A stretch of DNA of 64,000 nucleotides, taken from contig JALHRR010000011.1 in assembly GCA_022841345.1 (NCBI GenBank), forward strand, positions 62,001-126,000, in the 5' to 3' direction. This DNA comes from Saprospiraceae bacterium (GTDB lineage: Bacteria > Bacteroidota > Bacteroidia > Chitinophagales > Saprospiraceae). Under the pieces are notes generated by a model. The model was not told the origin of the DNA. It searched no databases and saw only the letters and a program-made list of their open reading frames with translations. Every line of letters begins with the position of its first letter. The stretch's first letter is position 1. The position numbers and the translations under genes were made by a program. Of the stretch, positions 8,663-17,242 are shown in pieces.

Positions 8663-10744
8663 TTATCCAGCGATTCCTCTAAGTTGTTTAAAATCAACCC
8701 AGATTTTATTAGTTGCCTGAACAGCTCCAATTAAGAAAGCTGCTTCACCAGCAGTTTCGGCTAATGCTGCACCGAGTATAAATGCACCAGAAGAACCTAA
8801 GAACAATTCAAGGCCAACATCTGCAGCATTGAAAGGAGTATCAGAAGATCCAAGAGTATATTCGCCCATCATAGTAACGGTAATATTCTGACCTGCAGAA
8901 ACAGCGCCAGTTGAATGAGCTAATCCAATAACCAAATAATTCTGGTTAGTGGTCGCATCTTTATCTGCCTTATAGACTCGACCGGCAGTCTCACCATTTC
9001 TAGCAAGTCTTACTGCGAAAGTAGTATTTGCAGCAAATGATTCACCTGCTACCATTACTCGTTTAACTAATGGAGCATGTTGAACTGAAGCAGCTGTACC
9101 TGAACCACCAAACAGAGTGTCTTGGTCATATGCACCAGAACCAATTCTAGCGGTATTGGTGTCAACTTCTAAGCTGACATTATCTCTATTCCAAGAAATC
9201 TTGGTTCCAGATCCACCAGCGATTGATCCAGTAGCGTTAAATGTAGTGTTAACAATTTTATTTTCATCAACTGAATCAGATGCCAACATTGAAAGTACGA
9301 CACCGGCAGCTTTGATACGCAAAGCATTAGCGTTAATTTCAATAGAAGAGTTATCTGTCTGTACCGCTAATCCAGAGGCACCAGAAAGAATTGCTCCAGC
9401 AGCATCGAGTTTAGCCGCTAATTCATTAGAACCAGTAATTCTTAAGCTTGGATTAGAAGCTTCAAGTTTGACTCTTAACTGACCAGCAGCATTGCCAGGA
9501 TTAGAGGATTCCAAACCTGAAACGGCAGCTAAATCTACTGCAACTGAATTACCAGTTGCGGTAATCATGTCTCCGCCAACTACGGCAGTGCTTGAAAATT
9601 GTGACCAGTCAATTGGGTCTGTGCCAACGACAATGTTACCGTCCCAAATAACGTTCCAGCCAGAACCTTCGTTTGCTGTACCGGCTTCTACAAATGTGAA
9701 ATTTCCACCGGAAACTTCGTTTGCAGGAGAACCATCTTGGTCAGTAGCACGAGTTAAAATGAATGGATTAGATCCATCTCCAACGTCTGTTACGATATAG
9801 ATACCGTTTTGGAGAGCGGCAGCTTGATTTTTAACTAAGAAACGATTACCGTTTACAAGTGTAATACCATCTTGTGCAGGCAACGCACCATTTGCATCAG
9901 CGGTTAAAGTTGCTCCGACTCCACCAGTACCGTTGTCGTATGTGACAGCAGGAAGAGCGGCAGTTGTAGCTGCGCGAACAGAAGCTTTAGGATCAAGACC
10001 TGCAGAAACAGCATCTAACTGAGCTTTTGTAACATAGTCTTGTGCTGAAGTACCGTCAGCAGCATTGGTTATTTTAAATCCACCAAGTGACTGATTTGCC
10101 GTCCAAGCGTTTGCGCCAGAAATTAAAATTGCTTGTTCGTAACGAACAGAGTCGCCAGCGCCTGAACCAGCTGCTAAGCCAGTCAGTTTGAATCCGCCCA
10201 TAGGCTGATTCGCAGTAAATGCTACAGAACCGTCTCTTTGAATTGCAGTAGCGATCAAATCAAGATTTGCGTTTTGTGTTAAACTAATAGTTCTAGTGGT
10301 CGCAGTCGCGATACCAGAAGCTTGGAAGACTATCTTTTTAGTAGCGTCTCCATCGTCGTAAATCTCAAACAAAGCATCAGAGAAAGAAGATCCACCGGCA
10401 GTTGCTAAGGCAGCGTCAATTCCAGATAAAGCACCTTTTACGGTAGCTGCAGCTGGAGTAAAATTAGTATAAGTATCATCGTCACCAATTAAATCGGAGC
10501 CGGTTGTCCCAGTATTTGCACTTAATTCAGTTTCAGTAAAGTAACGACCATCATGCGTATGATACGTTGCGTCAACATCACTACCGTTTTGTAAGCTAAC
10601 CAAACGATCCAGGATAGTTTTAGTTAGATCTGTGCCTGCGCCACCGCCGACTTTTAAGATGTCAACGACAAGCGTATTGGTGGACAGGTCAACCGTCCTC
10701 TGAACGCCCGCGATCAAGCGTGATAATTTAGAAATATTAGCCAT
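8663..10744 (-). CDS. Tail fibre protein
   Basis: 693 residues starting MANISKLSRL. The middle part (DPKASVRAATTAALPA, then GNRFLVKNQAAALQNGIYIV, TRATDQDGSP and GGNFTFVEAGTANEGSGW) is the module widely seen in long tail-fibre proteins of many phages. The N-terminal part has the fibre-like HTHDGRYFTETEL pattern. The C-terminal 150 residues form a separate beta domain. It lies between other fibre genes and is translated from its own ATG. Confidence in fibre identity is good; the receptor is unknown. Confidence 0.85.
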   Translation of the reverse strand: MANISKLSRLIAGVQRTVDLSTNTLVVDILKVGGGAGTDLTKTILDRLVSLQNGSDVDATYHTHDGRYFTETELSANTGTTGSDLIGDDDTYTNFTPAAATVKGALSGIDAALATAGGSSFSDALFEIYDDGDATKKIVFQASGIATATTRTISLTQNANLDLIATAIQRDGSVAFTANQPMGGFKLTGLAAGSGAGDSVRYEQAILISGANAWTANQSLGGFKITNAADGTSAQDYVTKAQLDAVSAGLDPKASVRAATTAALPAVTYDNGTGGVGATLTADANGALPAQDGITLVNGNRFLVKNQAAALQNGIYIVTDVGDGSNPFILTRATDQDGSPANEVSGGNFTFVEAGTANEGSGWNVIWDGNIVVGTDPIDWSQFSSTAVVGGDMITATGNSVAVDLAAVSGLESSNPGNAAGQLRVKLEASNPSLRITGSNELAAKLDAAGAILSGASGLAVQTDNSSIEINANALRIKAAGVVLSMLASDSVDENKIVNTTFNATGSIAGGSGTKISWNRDNVSLEVDTNTARIGSGAYDQDTLFGGSGTAASVQHAPLVKRVMVAGESFAANTTFAVRLARNGETAGRVYKADKDATTNQNYLVIGLAHSTGAVSAGQNITVTMMGEYTLGSSDTPFNAADVGLELFLGSSGAFILGAALAETAGEAAFLIGAVQATNKIWVDFKQLRGIAG

Positions 10745-10777
10745 TTGTCAATCCTTTGTACTTTAAAGTAAGTTTCC

Positions 10778-11041
10778 TTACTTAAGATTATCCTGCGTCG
10801 CTTTCTTGCTTCGCTTTTTAGGGGTTTTAGTCTTCTTTTTAGTGTCATCAGTTAACCCATCGAAACTAATGGCCATTTTAGCACTCATACCGTAAATTTT
10901 AAGAATAGCGTTCACCTTTTCTGCTGCCTCATCTGTAATAGATCGAATTTTCTCGCCAATTTGCTTGGAAAGAACTTCTACTGCTTCAGGAACCATTTGG
11001 TTAACGTCTACTTTTCTTTCGCGATCTTTTAACTGTTGCAT
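10778..11041 (-). CDS. Small helical, lysine-rich protein, fibre region
   Basis: 87 residues starting MQQLKDRERK: an amphipathic helical first half, then a very basic tail (KKKTKTPKKRSKK). No zinc or enzyme motif is seen. It is placed between fibre genes and could be an assembly factor or a minor virion component. Not recognised. Confidence 0.5.
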   Translation of the reverse strand: MQQLKDRERKVDVNQMVPEAVEVLSKQIGEKIRSITDEAAEKVNAILKIYGMSAKMAISFDGLTDDTKKKTKTPKKRSKKATQDNLK

Positions 11042-11049
11042 AAATACCT

Positions 11050-11496
11050 TTATAGCTGTCCAATGACAGAAATCATAAGCTTAATATCTTTTAGAGAACC
11101 ATTAAATTCATTTTTAACGATTACGCCAATAAAAATGACAAAATCGCCATCTACAAAGCCATTAGCTCCAGATGAAGGTTTTATATTTGTTAATCCGCCA
11201 GCTTTAGAGATATAAACTGCATCTCCAATAACAAAACCAGTCGTAATATCTTCTAGTCGTCCGTTATCGGCAACTTGTCCGATGGCAGCGTTTGGGATAG
11301 ATGCTGCCGTTAGACCAACCAATGCTTGAACTGACGTTTCGCTAGAAACATCTACTGCTACTAACTGACTAGTCGCATTTACTGAAACTGGAACAGCTTT
11401 AGCTAAAGTAGATCCAGAACCATTTTGAAAGTTCGTAATCAGCTGTCTACTAGAGCCCTTGGACTCTTTATTAAAAAAGCTGGGCGAATAAGTCAT
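11050..11496 (-). CDS. Small beta-rich virion protein, fibre region
   Basis: 148 residues from the ATG at 11496 (MTYSPSFFNKES). This start shares a base with the stop of the 900-residue gene (TAATG), so it is preferred over the in-frame codon 15 bases upstream. The body is Ala/Val/Gly-rich and resembles the beta proteins that decorate fibres or capsids (PVSVNATSQLVAVDVSS ... GDAVYISKAGGLT). No catalytic motif. Structural role inferred. Confidence 0.55.
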   Translation of the reverse strand: MTYSPSFFNKESKGSSRQLITNFQNGSGSTLAKAVPVSVNATSQLVAVDVSSETSVQALVGLTAASIPNAAIGQVADNGRLEDITTGFVIGDAVYISKAGGLTNIKPSSGANGFVDGDFVIFIGVIVKNEFNGSLKDIKLMISVIGQL

Positions 11497-14198
11497 TAAA
11501 TTACCCACCACTGAGTTCCATCGGAAACGACAGTAACCGATGCATATTGAGTAGTAATAATAAACGTATTTGAACCGTCAATCTGTTCAACGCCATTACC
11601 TTTAACTATTACATTAAACGCAGCAGCGTCAATTTTCTTTAAGAAGAAAACTTGTCCAACGGCACTTGCAGCTGTAGGTAAAGTGAAAGTTAAATCAGCC
11701 AAACCAACAGAGGTGTCACCAAGGATAACATTGTCAGAATTTAGAAGCGTATAGTTTGCAACTTTCATTGAAATTGCAATTGGTCCGCCGATAGCGTCTG
11801 CTCCAGCAGGTCCAGCAGGTCCTGGAGGTCCTTGAGGTCCGACTCCGCCGCCGCCTCCGCCGCCTGCTCCACCGTTACCGGAAATTCTAAATTCTAAAGA
11901 ATCTCCAACTGCTAAAGCTTGTACCATAGTAATCTGGTCAGATGCAGTTAATGATGGGCCAACTTCTGTCCAGTCAACGCCTAATCGTAAGTATTGTCCA
12001 TTTAAATAAACTTCTAAAGAGCCTCTACCAACAGTATAATATTGTGGGGTACTAGCAAGACGCGTATTTAAAGGAAGAGTAAAAACAGTATTTGGAGCAG
12101 TGGGTCCATCAACAGAAGTTGGAGGTGTTCCACCAGCTGCAACGATATCTACTGGTTCGTCATATGTTGGATTATCAAGAGAAGCTAAAATCTGTCCATA
12201 TGCTGCATCTAATTTCTTAATAGCAACAGTTAAATTATCGCCATCATTTACGACGTAGTTTCCATCTCCAGTGCCTTGCTGAAAGATAGTAATAGCAAAA
12301 GGTGCTCCTACGTTAAAATTAGTAGCATTTGTAGTTGTTCCACCAGAATTATTTGTTACTCTTACGGTGTCATCGTTTGGATTCGCTAATGGAGCAGCTG
12401 TAAAATCATCAAAGAAAGTTCCTTCAAGAGCCGCAGCTAACGCAATAGCTACTTGAACTGCTGTTTGACCAGTAGAGATCGTAACTTCGATTGCGGTCTT
12501 AAACGCAGAAGGAGCTGGATCAACGCCAGTACCATCTTTATTAAACCATACATAATACTCTCTTGCATCTGCAGAAGAATTAATAAAGAAATATTGATTT
12601 GAAGCAATAGTAGATGCATCACCAATTTCTAAATCTGTAATCTCAGGTAACGCACCAGGATTGATTGAAGAACTGTATTGAGGATATCTAGAAGACTCCA
12701 TTGGAGAACCAATGTACTGCAACAGTTGTCTCGGTACGCCATCGTCAATTTCTTCCGTTTCACCTTGCTCAAGTTCTGATCCAATGAATCGAACGTAAAC
12801 ACGAGGCACAACGCCAGTATTATCTGAGCGAACTAAAAACCACCATACATCTTGTCCTTGTGGAACGTCTTCACGATCAACAACAAAAATGTCGCGAGCG
12901 CCAGATGGAGCTGCAGATGTAGAATATGAACCGAAAGCATACTTTGCTTTCGCGCCAGGAGCGCCAGTAGATGCACCGGCATATGGAATAGTCAGAGTAA
13001 CTTGGCTTAAAGAGTCAACCGTAAGGATTTGGTAGTATCCTGCGTCTGTGTCAGCGCCAAGTTTAACCCAGTCACCAGCTTGCAAAGGACCAGTCCAAGC
13101 GATTGAACCGACAGATTGCACGATAGCAGATGAATTTGTAAAAACTAGATTTGGCGTAATTTCTACGCCGCGTGTAAGAACAAAATAAGCAACTTGGTTA
13201 TCGCCAAGAGAAATGTCTGCAGAAGAAGGATTGGCTTCGATCTTATATTCAAGACGAGAACCGATAACTTTCATGAAGATGTCTTCATCCCAATTAATTC
13301 TACCAGCGACAGTTTCACTATGAGTTATAGAACCTTTTCCAGTAGTAACAGTGTTGCCAAGGTCAGTTCGTAAGCTGTCAATAGAACCTGCAGCTCCAGG
13401 GCTGTACCAATAAATAGTACCTTTGATCTCCTGGAGTGCCGTCATAATGGCATTCATCCAGTCTTTCAAAGTTCCCAACATCTTATCTCCACCATGGAAT
13501 GGATTTACGGAGTTAGACGAAGAAGTAGAAGGATTCTCAGTTCGTCCTTCTGGCTGTGCAGTCCAAGGATAAACGTAGAAAGGATTAGGAGAAGCGCCGC
13601 CAGTGGCTAAACGGAAAAGCATCCATCGAGCATCAGTGATAGATTGTACGTTATTTCCAGAATCGGTAGTAACAGTGCAAATAGGTAAAACATTTGAAGC
13701 AAAAGAGCTAGTGGTAATTTTTACTCTATATCTTAAAATCTGGGCTCTAGGGGCATTCTTGGTAGTTTCATTGTTTGTGGTAGGGTTCCACAGATAAACT
13801 TGAGAACTAGTAGTGTCGTCAATAAAACGTTCATATTCAAGTCCAACATAGTTGATTGAGCTAGGGGCGAAAGCTCCATCTACGATAGTGTTGGTGGCAG
13901 AATTAAGCTGTTGGGCAGGTGTTCCAGATGGAACTAAGTAAAAGGTACCAGAAACTGAGGATGCGATGTGTAAAACAGCGCCAGGATCTACGGAAAGTTG
14001 CAGACCAGATGCTGCACCGCCGATAGCGCCGGACATAAGAATCTCAAAGCCACGCATGATGTAGCCTTGAGCAGTACCTGTAACGAAACTTTGAATTAAC
14101 TGATCGAAATCATTGGATACCGCAGACTCCAAAGAGCGCATGTCTGGGACATCTACCCTTTGTTGCGAGATCCAATTTACGCGTCTTTGAACACCCAT
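11496..14198 (-). CDS. Large fibre/baseplate-attached protein with short collagen-like segment
   Basis: 900 residues starting MGVQRRVNWISQQRVDVPDM. The N-terminal 250 residues look like a baseplate-attachment part. A beta module near residue 740 (YLNGQYLRLGVDW) recurs in the small protein at 8325-8660. Near residue 785 a run of glycines is followed by Gly-X-Y triplets (GPQGPPGPAGPAG), a collagen-like trimerising stalk common in phage fibres. The C-terminal 110 residues form a beta domain ending QWWVI. First gene of the fibre run, opposite a plus-strand cassette. Confidence 0.75.
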   Translation of the reverse strand: MGVQRRVNWISQQRVDVPDMRSLESAVSNDFDQLIQSFVTGTAQGYIMRGFEILMSGAIGGAASGLQLSVDPGAVLHIASSVSGTFYLVPSGTPAQQLNSATNTIVDGAFAPSSINYVGLEYERFIDDTTSSQVYLWNPTTNNETTKNAPRAQILRYRVKITTSSFASNVLPICTVTTDSGNNVQSITDARWMLFRLATGGASPNPFYVYPWTAQPEGRTENPSTSSSNSVNPFHGGDKMLGTLKDWMNAIMTALQEIKGTIYWYSPGAAGSIDSLRTDLGNTVTTGKGSITHSETVAGRINWDEDIFMKVIGSRLEYKIEANPSSADISLGDNQVAYFVLTRGVEITPNLVFTNSSAIVQSVGSIAWTGPLQAGDWVKLGADTDAGYYQILTVDSLSQVTLTIPYAGASTGAPGAKAKYAFGSYSTSAAPSGARDIFVVDREDVPQGQDVWWFLVRSDNTGVVPRVYVRFIGSELEQGETEEIDDGVPRQLLQYIGSPMESSRYPQYSSSINPGALPEITDLEIGDASTIASNQYFFINSSADAREYYVWFNKDGTGVDPAPSAFKTAIEVTISTGQTAVQVAIALAAALEGTFFDDFTAAPLANPNDDTVRVTNNSGGTTTNATNFNVGAPFAITIFQQGTGDGNYVVNDGDNLTVAIKKLDAAYGQILASLDNPTYDEPVDIVAAGGTPPTSVDGPTAPNTVFTLPLNTRLASTPQYYTVGRGSLEVYLNGQYLRLGVDWTEVGPSLTASDQITMVQALAVGDSLEFRISGNGGAGGGGGGGVGPQGPPGPAGPAGADAIGGPIAISMKVANYTLLNSDNVILGDTSVGLADLTFTLPTAASAVGQVFFLKKIDAAAFNVIVKGNGVEQIDGSNTFIITTQYASVTVVSDGTQWWVI

Positions 14199-14217
14199 TA
14201 TTTTTACCCTTTAGACC

Positions 14218-14297
14218 TTGATACTACCTTTAATAAGATTGTTAGGTTGGTATCAACCACGAAAATCATGTTGCTTACACTCTATTTATCATATAAA
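14218..14297. promoter_or_regulatory. Divergent control region with inverted repeat
   Basis: Between the minus-strand fibre gene (start 14198) and the plus-strand gene at 14336 lies GGTTG-GTAT-CAACC (14245-14258). A second TTGATAC half-site at 14218-14225 faces its GTATCAA. A plus-strand promoter-like pair TTGCTT (14271-14276) and TATAAA (14292-14297) has a short 15-base spacer. These could be an operator plus promoter; assignment is tentative. Confidence 0.35.
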
Positions 14298-14335
14298 CTG
14301 TATTGGAACCGTTCAAAATGGAAAAGGAGCTATTC

Positions 14336-14743
14336 TTGGGTAAAGCGAGACGTGGCGACAAAGAACGAAGCAACGAACAGCGCCTTAAATACGAAAATCA
14401 AAAATTGCGCAGAGAAGTGTCCAGTCTTAGGAAGCAATTAGCTCGTTTGGACTTAGATAGACATGCCTATGTACATGATATTGTTCAGGAACATCTGGCT
14501 CACGAAGATGCTGACCAAAGTGCTCAGGGCATGTTAAATAGCATGAAAAATGCCTGGAAATGTCATAGCTGTAACGCTGGGCATTTAGAAATTCAAACGT
14601 ACACCAAAATGGGCGAACTTTGGTACTATCGTTCTTGCTCAAATGAGTGCGGACATAGAACTACTGGAAAGCCCTATGATCCAAACTCTGTTAAGGGCAT
14701 TTTAGCTATCAAAGCATCTTCTAAAAAAGATGAAGGTAGGTAG
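14336..14743 (+). CDS. Coiled-coil protein with C-terminal zinc ribbon
   Basis: I prefer the TTG at 14336, because AAGGAG sits six bases before it; an ATG at 14318 is in frame but has no good ribosome site. The product is about 135 residues: a charged N-terminal coiled coil (EQRLKYENQKLRREVSSLRKQL), then CHSCNAGHLEI ... CSNECGHRTTGK, four Cys that fit a zinc ribbon, and a basic tail. It starts the plus-strand cassette that includes the lysis genes. The zinc ribbon suggests nucleic-acid binding or regulation, for example of late genes; no family is assigned. Confidence 0.6.
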   Translation: MGKARRGDKERSNEQRLKYENQKLRREVSSLRKQLARLDLDRHAYVHDIVQEHLAHEDADQSAQGMLNSMKNAWKCHSCNAGHLEIQTYTKMGELWYYRSCSNECGHRTTGKPYDPNSVKGILAIKASSKKDEGR

Positions 14744-14792
14744 AAAAAATGCAAATACGCGAAATTATTAAGTTTTTATCAAAATAAAAGAT

Positions 14793-14821
14793 TTGCTCTA
14801 ACGGACCTCCCTTGGTATAAT
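14793..14821 (+). promoter_or_regulatory. Sigma-70 promoter for the lysis cassette
   Basis: TTGCTC (14793-14798), a 17-base spacer, then TATAAT (14816-14821) with an upstream TG that makes it an extended -10 (TGGTATAAT). A GGAGGT ribosome site follows before the ATG at 14838. This is the best-matched sigma-70 promoter on the plus strand and should drive 14838-16820. Confidence 0.75.
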
Positions 14822-14837
14822 AATCACTGGAGGTATT

Positions 14838-15266
14838 ATGGATTATGTAACAATAATTTTAAAAGCCGCAAAGATGGCTAAAGTATCTGGAGCCCTTTTG
14901 CTAGCCATATGTACTCACGAATCACGGCTAGAAAACGTAATGGTTCCAAACGACGGCGGAAGTCCCACTTACGGAATCTGCCAAGTCAAGCTTGGAACAG
15001 CTCAGATGTTAGGATATAAAGGTGACGCCCAAGGTTTAATGGACCCAAAGACCAACGCAAAGTGGGCCGCTCAATATCTTAAAAGACAAAAACTCAGATA
15101 TGACGGTGATTGGTACAAGGCGGTAGCTGCCTATAATGCTGGAACTTACAATGAAAGCTCTAGAGTTCCAGGATGCGCCAAAAATAGAAAGTATGTAAAT
15201 AGGGTAAAATCCAAATTAAAAGAAGAGTTGCAAGATAGGCTAGAATGCGATACTGTTAAAGAATAG
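14838..15266 (+). CDS. Lytic transglycosylase (SLT-type endolysin)
   Basis: 142 residues. THESRLE carries the catalytic Glu at residue 28, followed by the SLT signature parts PTYGICQ (residues 43-49) and AVAAYNAGT (about 96-103). These are the conserved blocks of the GH23/SLT family, which cleaves the MurNAc-GlcNAc bond in peptidoglycan. No signal peptide or membrane segment is seen, so it would need a holin or other export. It opens a tightly packed plus-strand cassette with its own strong promoter and GGAGGT site. Probably the lysis enzyme. Confidence 0.85.
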   Translation: MDYVTIILKAAKMAKVSGALLLAICTHESRLENVMVPNDGGSPTYGICQVKLGTAQMLGYKGDAQGLMDPKTNAKWAAQYLKRQKLRYDGDWYKAVAAYNAGTYNESSRVPGCAKNRKYVNRVKSKLKEELQDRLECDTVKE

Positions 15267-15274
15267 GAGACACC

Positions 15275-15427
15275 ATGGACGACACCATAAAAAGACTTGA
15301 AGAATTAGAAAAACAGCTCGAAGAAAAACTTAAAGGCAGATCCACAGATCGTCTCGATAAGCTGGCTAAGGAAGCTATAGAAAATCCTGATTTTTCTGAT
15401 TTAGTCCATCACGGCGAGGAAGAATGA
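15275..15427 (+). CDS. Small acidic coiled-coil protein (50 aa)
   Basis: An ATG at 15275 follows AGGAGACACC, a good ribosome site. The product MDDTIKRLEELEKQLEEKLK... is highly charged and strongly heptad-like in its first 20 residues. Its stop overlaps the next ATG (ATGA), showing translational coupling in the lysis cassette. Function unknown; it has no membrane segment, so it is not itself a holin. Confidence 0.6.
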   Translation: MDDTIKRLEELEKQLEEKLKGRSTDRLDKLAKEAIENPDFSDLVHHGEEE

Positions 15428-15645
15428 AGAAAATAACTATTCAACATTTTGACAAAAAAGGCGATAACATATTCACGGAATACTGGAAGCTCCGAGTGTC
15501 GTTATCTGGAGACTTTAAAGAAGACAGGGCTAGATTAACTAAGCTTGTAAAAAAAGACGCACATAGGCCTCACAAAGAATATGCCACAAAACACTACGCA
15601 GTCTCCTGGGGAGAAAATCTAGGATTTCTTTTGGAGAATAAATGA
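15424..15645 (+). CDS. Hypothetical small protein in lysis cassette
   Basis: 73 residues starting MKKITIQHFDKKGDN, basic, with no Cys and no membrane segment. It is coupled on both sides by ATGA overlaps with the coiled-coil gene and the metalloprotease gene. Not recognised. Confidence 0.6.
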   Translation: MKKITIQHFDKKGDNIFTEYWKLRVSLSGDFKEDRARLTKLVKKDAHRPHKEYATKHYAVSWGENLGFLLENK

Positions 15646-16208
15646 GACTATTACTGGCACTATCTTTTATTTTAATGGGATGCGCTCAAGAAGATAGCTT
15701 TGTCTGTAAAAACAGTCTAAGGAATTCCTATGGCGAAAATATGCTTTGGTACGAAGATCATATCGGTGTCTACATAAATGACAATATGAGTCAGTATCAA
15801 CAGGCAGTAGATAACGCTGTGGAAAAATGGAATCAGTATTCAAAGGTTAAGCTGGTCATAACTAATAATAGTAATACTCATATTCATTTATATGCTTCTA
15901 GCGATTGGTCAAACAGAGAACCATCTGAGCAAGCTTTTACTGGCCATACTTATTACGGCAACATGTTTGTAAGAACTGCTATAGTAATAAACACATATAA
16001 TTATACTTGGTATCATTTGAACGGAAATGGCGTAGAAATAGAATCCGTTCTACTACATGAGTTTGGCCATGCATTAGGGTTACATCATTTTGGTCAGGGA
16101 ATCATGAAACCTACTTTACCTTTCAATACTACTAGGATAGAATTTACAGAAGATGACATAAAAGCGATAGAATGTCAAAACCTTTTTAACGGCAGGACAA
16201 GAAGATGA
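15642..16208 (+). CDS. Matrixin-like metalloprotease lipoprotein (metzincin)
   Basis: 188 residues. A short hydrophobic leader ends in the lipobox LMGC with Cys14, so it should be exported and lipidated. Residues 139-149 read HEFGHALGLHH, the full metzincin zinc motif HExxHxxGxxH, followed by a Met-turn IMKP (154-157). Matrixin (M10) enzymes cut extracellular or cell-surface proteins. Coded by a phage beside a lytic transglycosylase, it may help lysis, release, or protein cleavage in the envelope. TTGGAG precedes the ATG and both ends overlap their neighbours (ATGA). Zinc site assignment is strong; the substrate is unknown. Confidence 0.85.
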   Translation: MRLLLALSFILMGCAQEDSFVCKNSLRNSYGENMLWYEDHIGVYINDNMSQYQQAVDNAVEKWNQYSKVKLVITNNSNTHIHLYASSDWSNREPSEQAFTGHTYYGNMFVRTAIVINTYNYTWYHLNGNGVEIESVLLHEFGHALGLHHFGQGIMKPTLPFNTTRIEFTEDDIKAIECQNLFNGRTRR

Positions 16209-16738
16209 ACGTAATGACGATAGACATAGAAATGAACCAGCCAAGCAGAAAAGTCATTCAAGTTGGTGCCTGCGCTCATGAGCCTAAAACGGGACTGCTT
16301 CTTGGTAAGCTAGATATGTTTGTCAATCCTAATGAGAAAATAGAACCTTTTATTACGCAGCTTACTGGTATCAGAGATCAAGATGTTGCAAATGGACTTA
16401 CTATTATTCAAGCATATGAAGAGCTTAGGGTCTTCTCTAAGAAACATAAATGCTTCAAAAATCCCCTAGTATGGGGATCTGGCGTAAGAAATGACAGTCA
16501 GGCTATATGGGAAGAGACAAAGCTTGATGGCGAAAACTTTATGGGCTTTAGAGTCCTAGATGTTAAAACTATATATCAAAGCATTAAATTGTATCAAAAT
16601 GGATCTCATGGCTCAAGTCTGCAAGAAACATGTGAAAAACTTGGCATTGGATTTGAGGGAAGCGCACACTCTGCACTAGTAGATGCGATCAATACTTTTA
16701 GAGTGTGGCACTGTCTAATGGGGAAATTTAATGAATAA
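16205..16738 (+). CDS. DnaQ-like 3'-5' exonuclease (DEDDh)
   Basis: 177 residues. The exonuclease blocks are in order: TIDIEMN (acidic pair, residues 5-11) followed by VIQVGAC, then the downstream block LTGIRDQDV (about 53-61), an acidic Exo II-type region (WGSGVRNDSQAIWEE), and HSALVDAINT, which gives the His and Asp of the DEDDh type near the end. It should remove 3' nucleotides from DNA or RNA. Placed inside the lysis cassette and coupled to the metalloprotease by ATGA, it is probably a late nuclease for host nucleic acid or RNA turnover. Family call is solid, role inferred. Confidence 0.8.
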   Translation: MNVMTIDIEMNQPSRKVIQVGACAHEPKTGLLLGKLDMFVNPNEKIEPFITQLTGIRDQDVANGLTIIQAYEELRVFSKKHKCFKNPLVWGSGVRNDSQAIWEETKLDGENFMGFRVLDVKTIYQSIKLYQNGSHGSSLQETCEKLGIGFEGSAHSALVDAINTFRVWHCLMGKFNE

Positions 16739-16820
16739 ATTTAAAAATATAGCTAAGGATATTTTCCTTGGCATATTTATCATGTTAATTATTGTGGCCG
16801 CTATTCTAGCGAACAATTAA
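16731..16820 (+). CDS. 29-residue single-span membrane peptide
   Basis: The ATG at 16731 overlaps the end of the exonuclease gene by eight bases. The product has a basic N-terminus (MNKFKNIAKD) followed by about 18 hydrophobic residues ending AILANN. It is the only membrane-spanning product in the lysis cassette, so a holin-like or lysis-aiding role is possible, though it is very small. Its stop overlaps the end of the convergent minus-strand gene. Confidence 0.4.
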   Translation: MNKFKNIAKDIFLGIFIMLIIVAAILANN

Positions 16821-17242
16821 GCTCTATCTAAAGCGAAGAATGGAATCATCCCAACAAAATCAAAGTTCAACTTGTAAGTTGACTTAGTTGCTGCGGTATG
16901 ACTTTCTCTAGTAACTTTAGCTTGCTGTATAAAAAGAATATCTTCACCAGTAGCGCGATCTTGAATACGAATAGAAATGTACGGGGAAGCCGCCATATCT
17001 ACCCATAATGGGCGAATATTTTGAGCTTGCAATCCACCAGATTGTTTGACCCTTAAACCTTGAACACTTCCACGAACAGAAACACGGGTAGGAGCAATCT
17101 CTTGAGGGAAAAGAGAGTCGATACCATAAATTTCTTGTTCGCCGTAGTCAACAGAAAAAGTGATAGACTGGGTTAACTTATAAACCTGATTATTAATATA
17201 AACTTTTACCTGAGCACCTGTCAGAATTACTGGCACACCCAT
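16817..17242 (-). CDS. Baseplate or tail-tube-like structural protein
   Basis: 141 residues starting MGVPVILTGAQVKVYINNQVYKLTQSITFSVDYGEQEIYGID. This beta-strand pattern of short loops resembles tail-tube-type and baseplate-end folds in myoviruses. No enzyme motif. Its ATG overlaps the stop of the 629-residue baseplate gene (TAATG). A structural role in the tail is likely; the exact position is not known. Confidence 0.6.
   Translation of the reverse strand: MGVPVILTGAQVKVYINNQVYKLTQSITFSVDYGEQEIYGIDSLFPQEIAPTRVSVRGSVQGLRVKQSGGLQAQNIRPLWVDMAASPYISIRIQDRATGEDILFIQQAKVTRESHTAATKSTYKLNFDFVGMIPFFALDRA

Noticed and set aside
11820-11880. Collagen-like triplets as a sign of a separate gene
   Set aside because: They are in frame within the 900-residue fibre protein; a short stalk is usual in phage fibres.
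1-14198. Diversity-generating retroelement in the fibre genes
   Set aside because: No reverse transcriptase, template repeat or A-mutated variable region was found.
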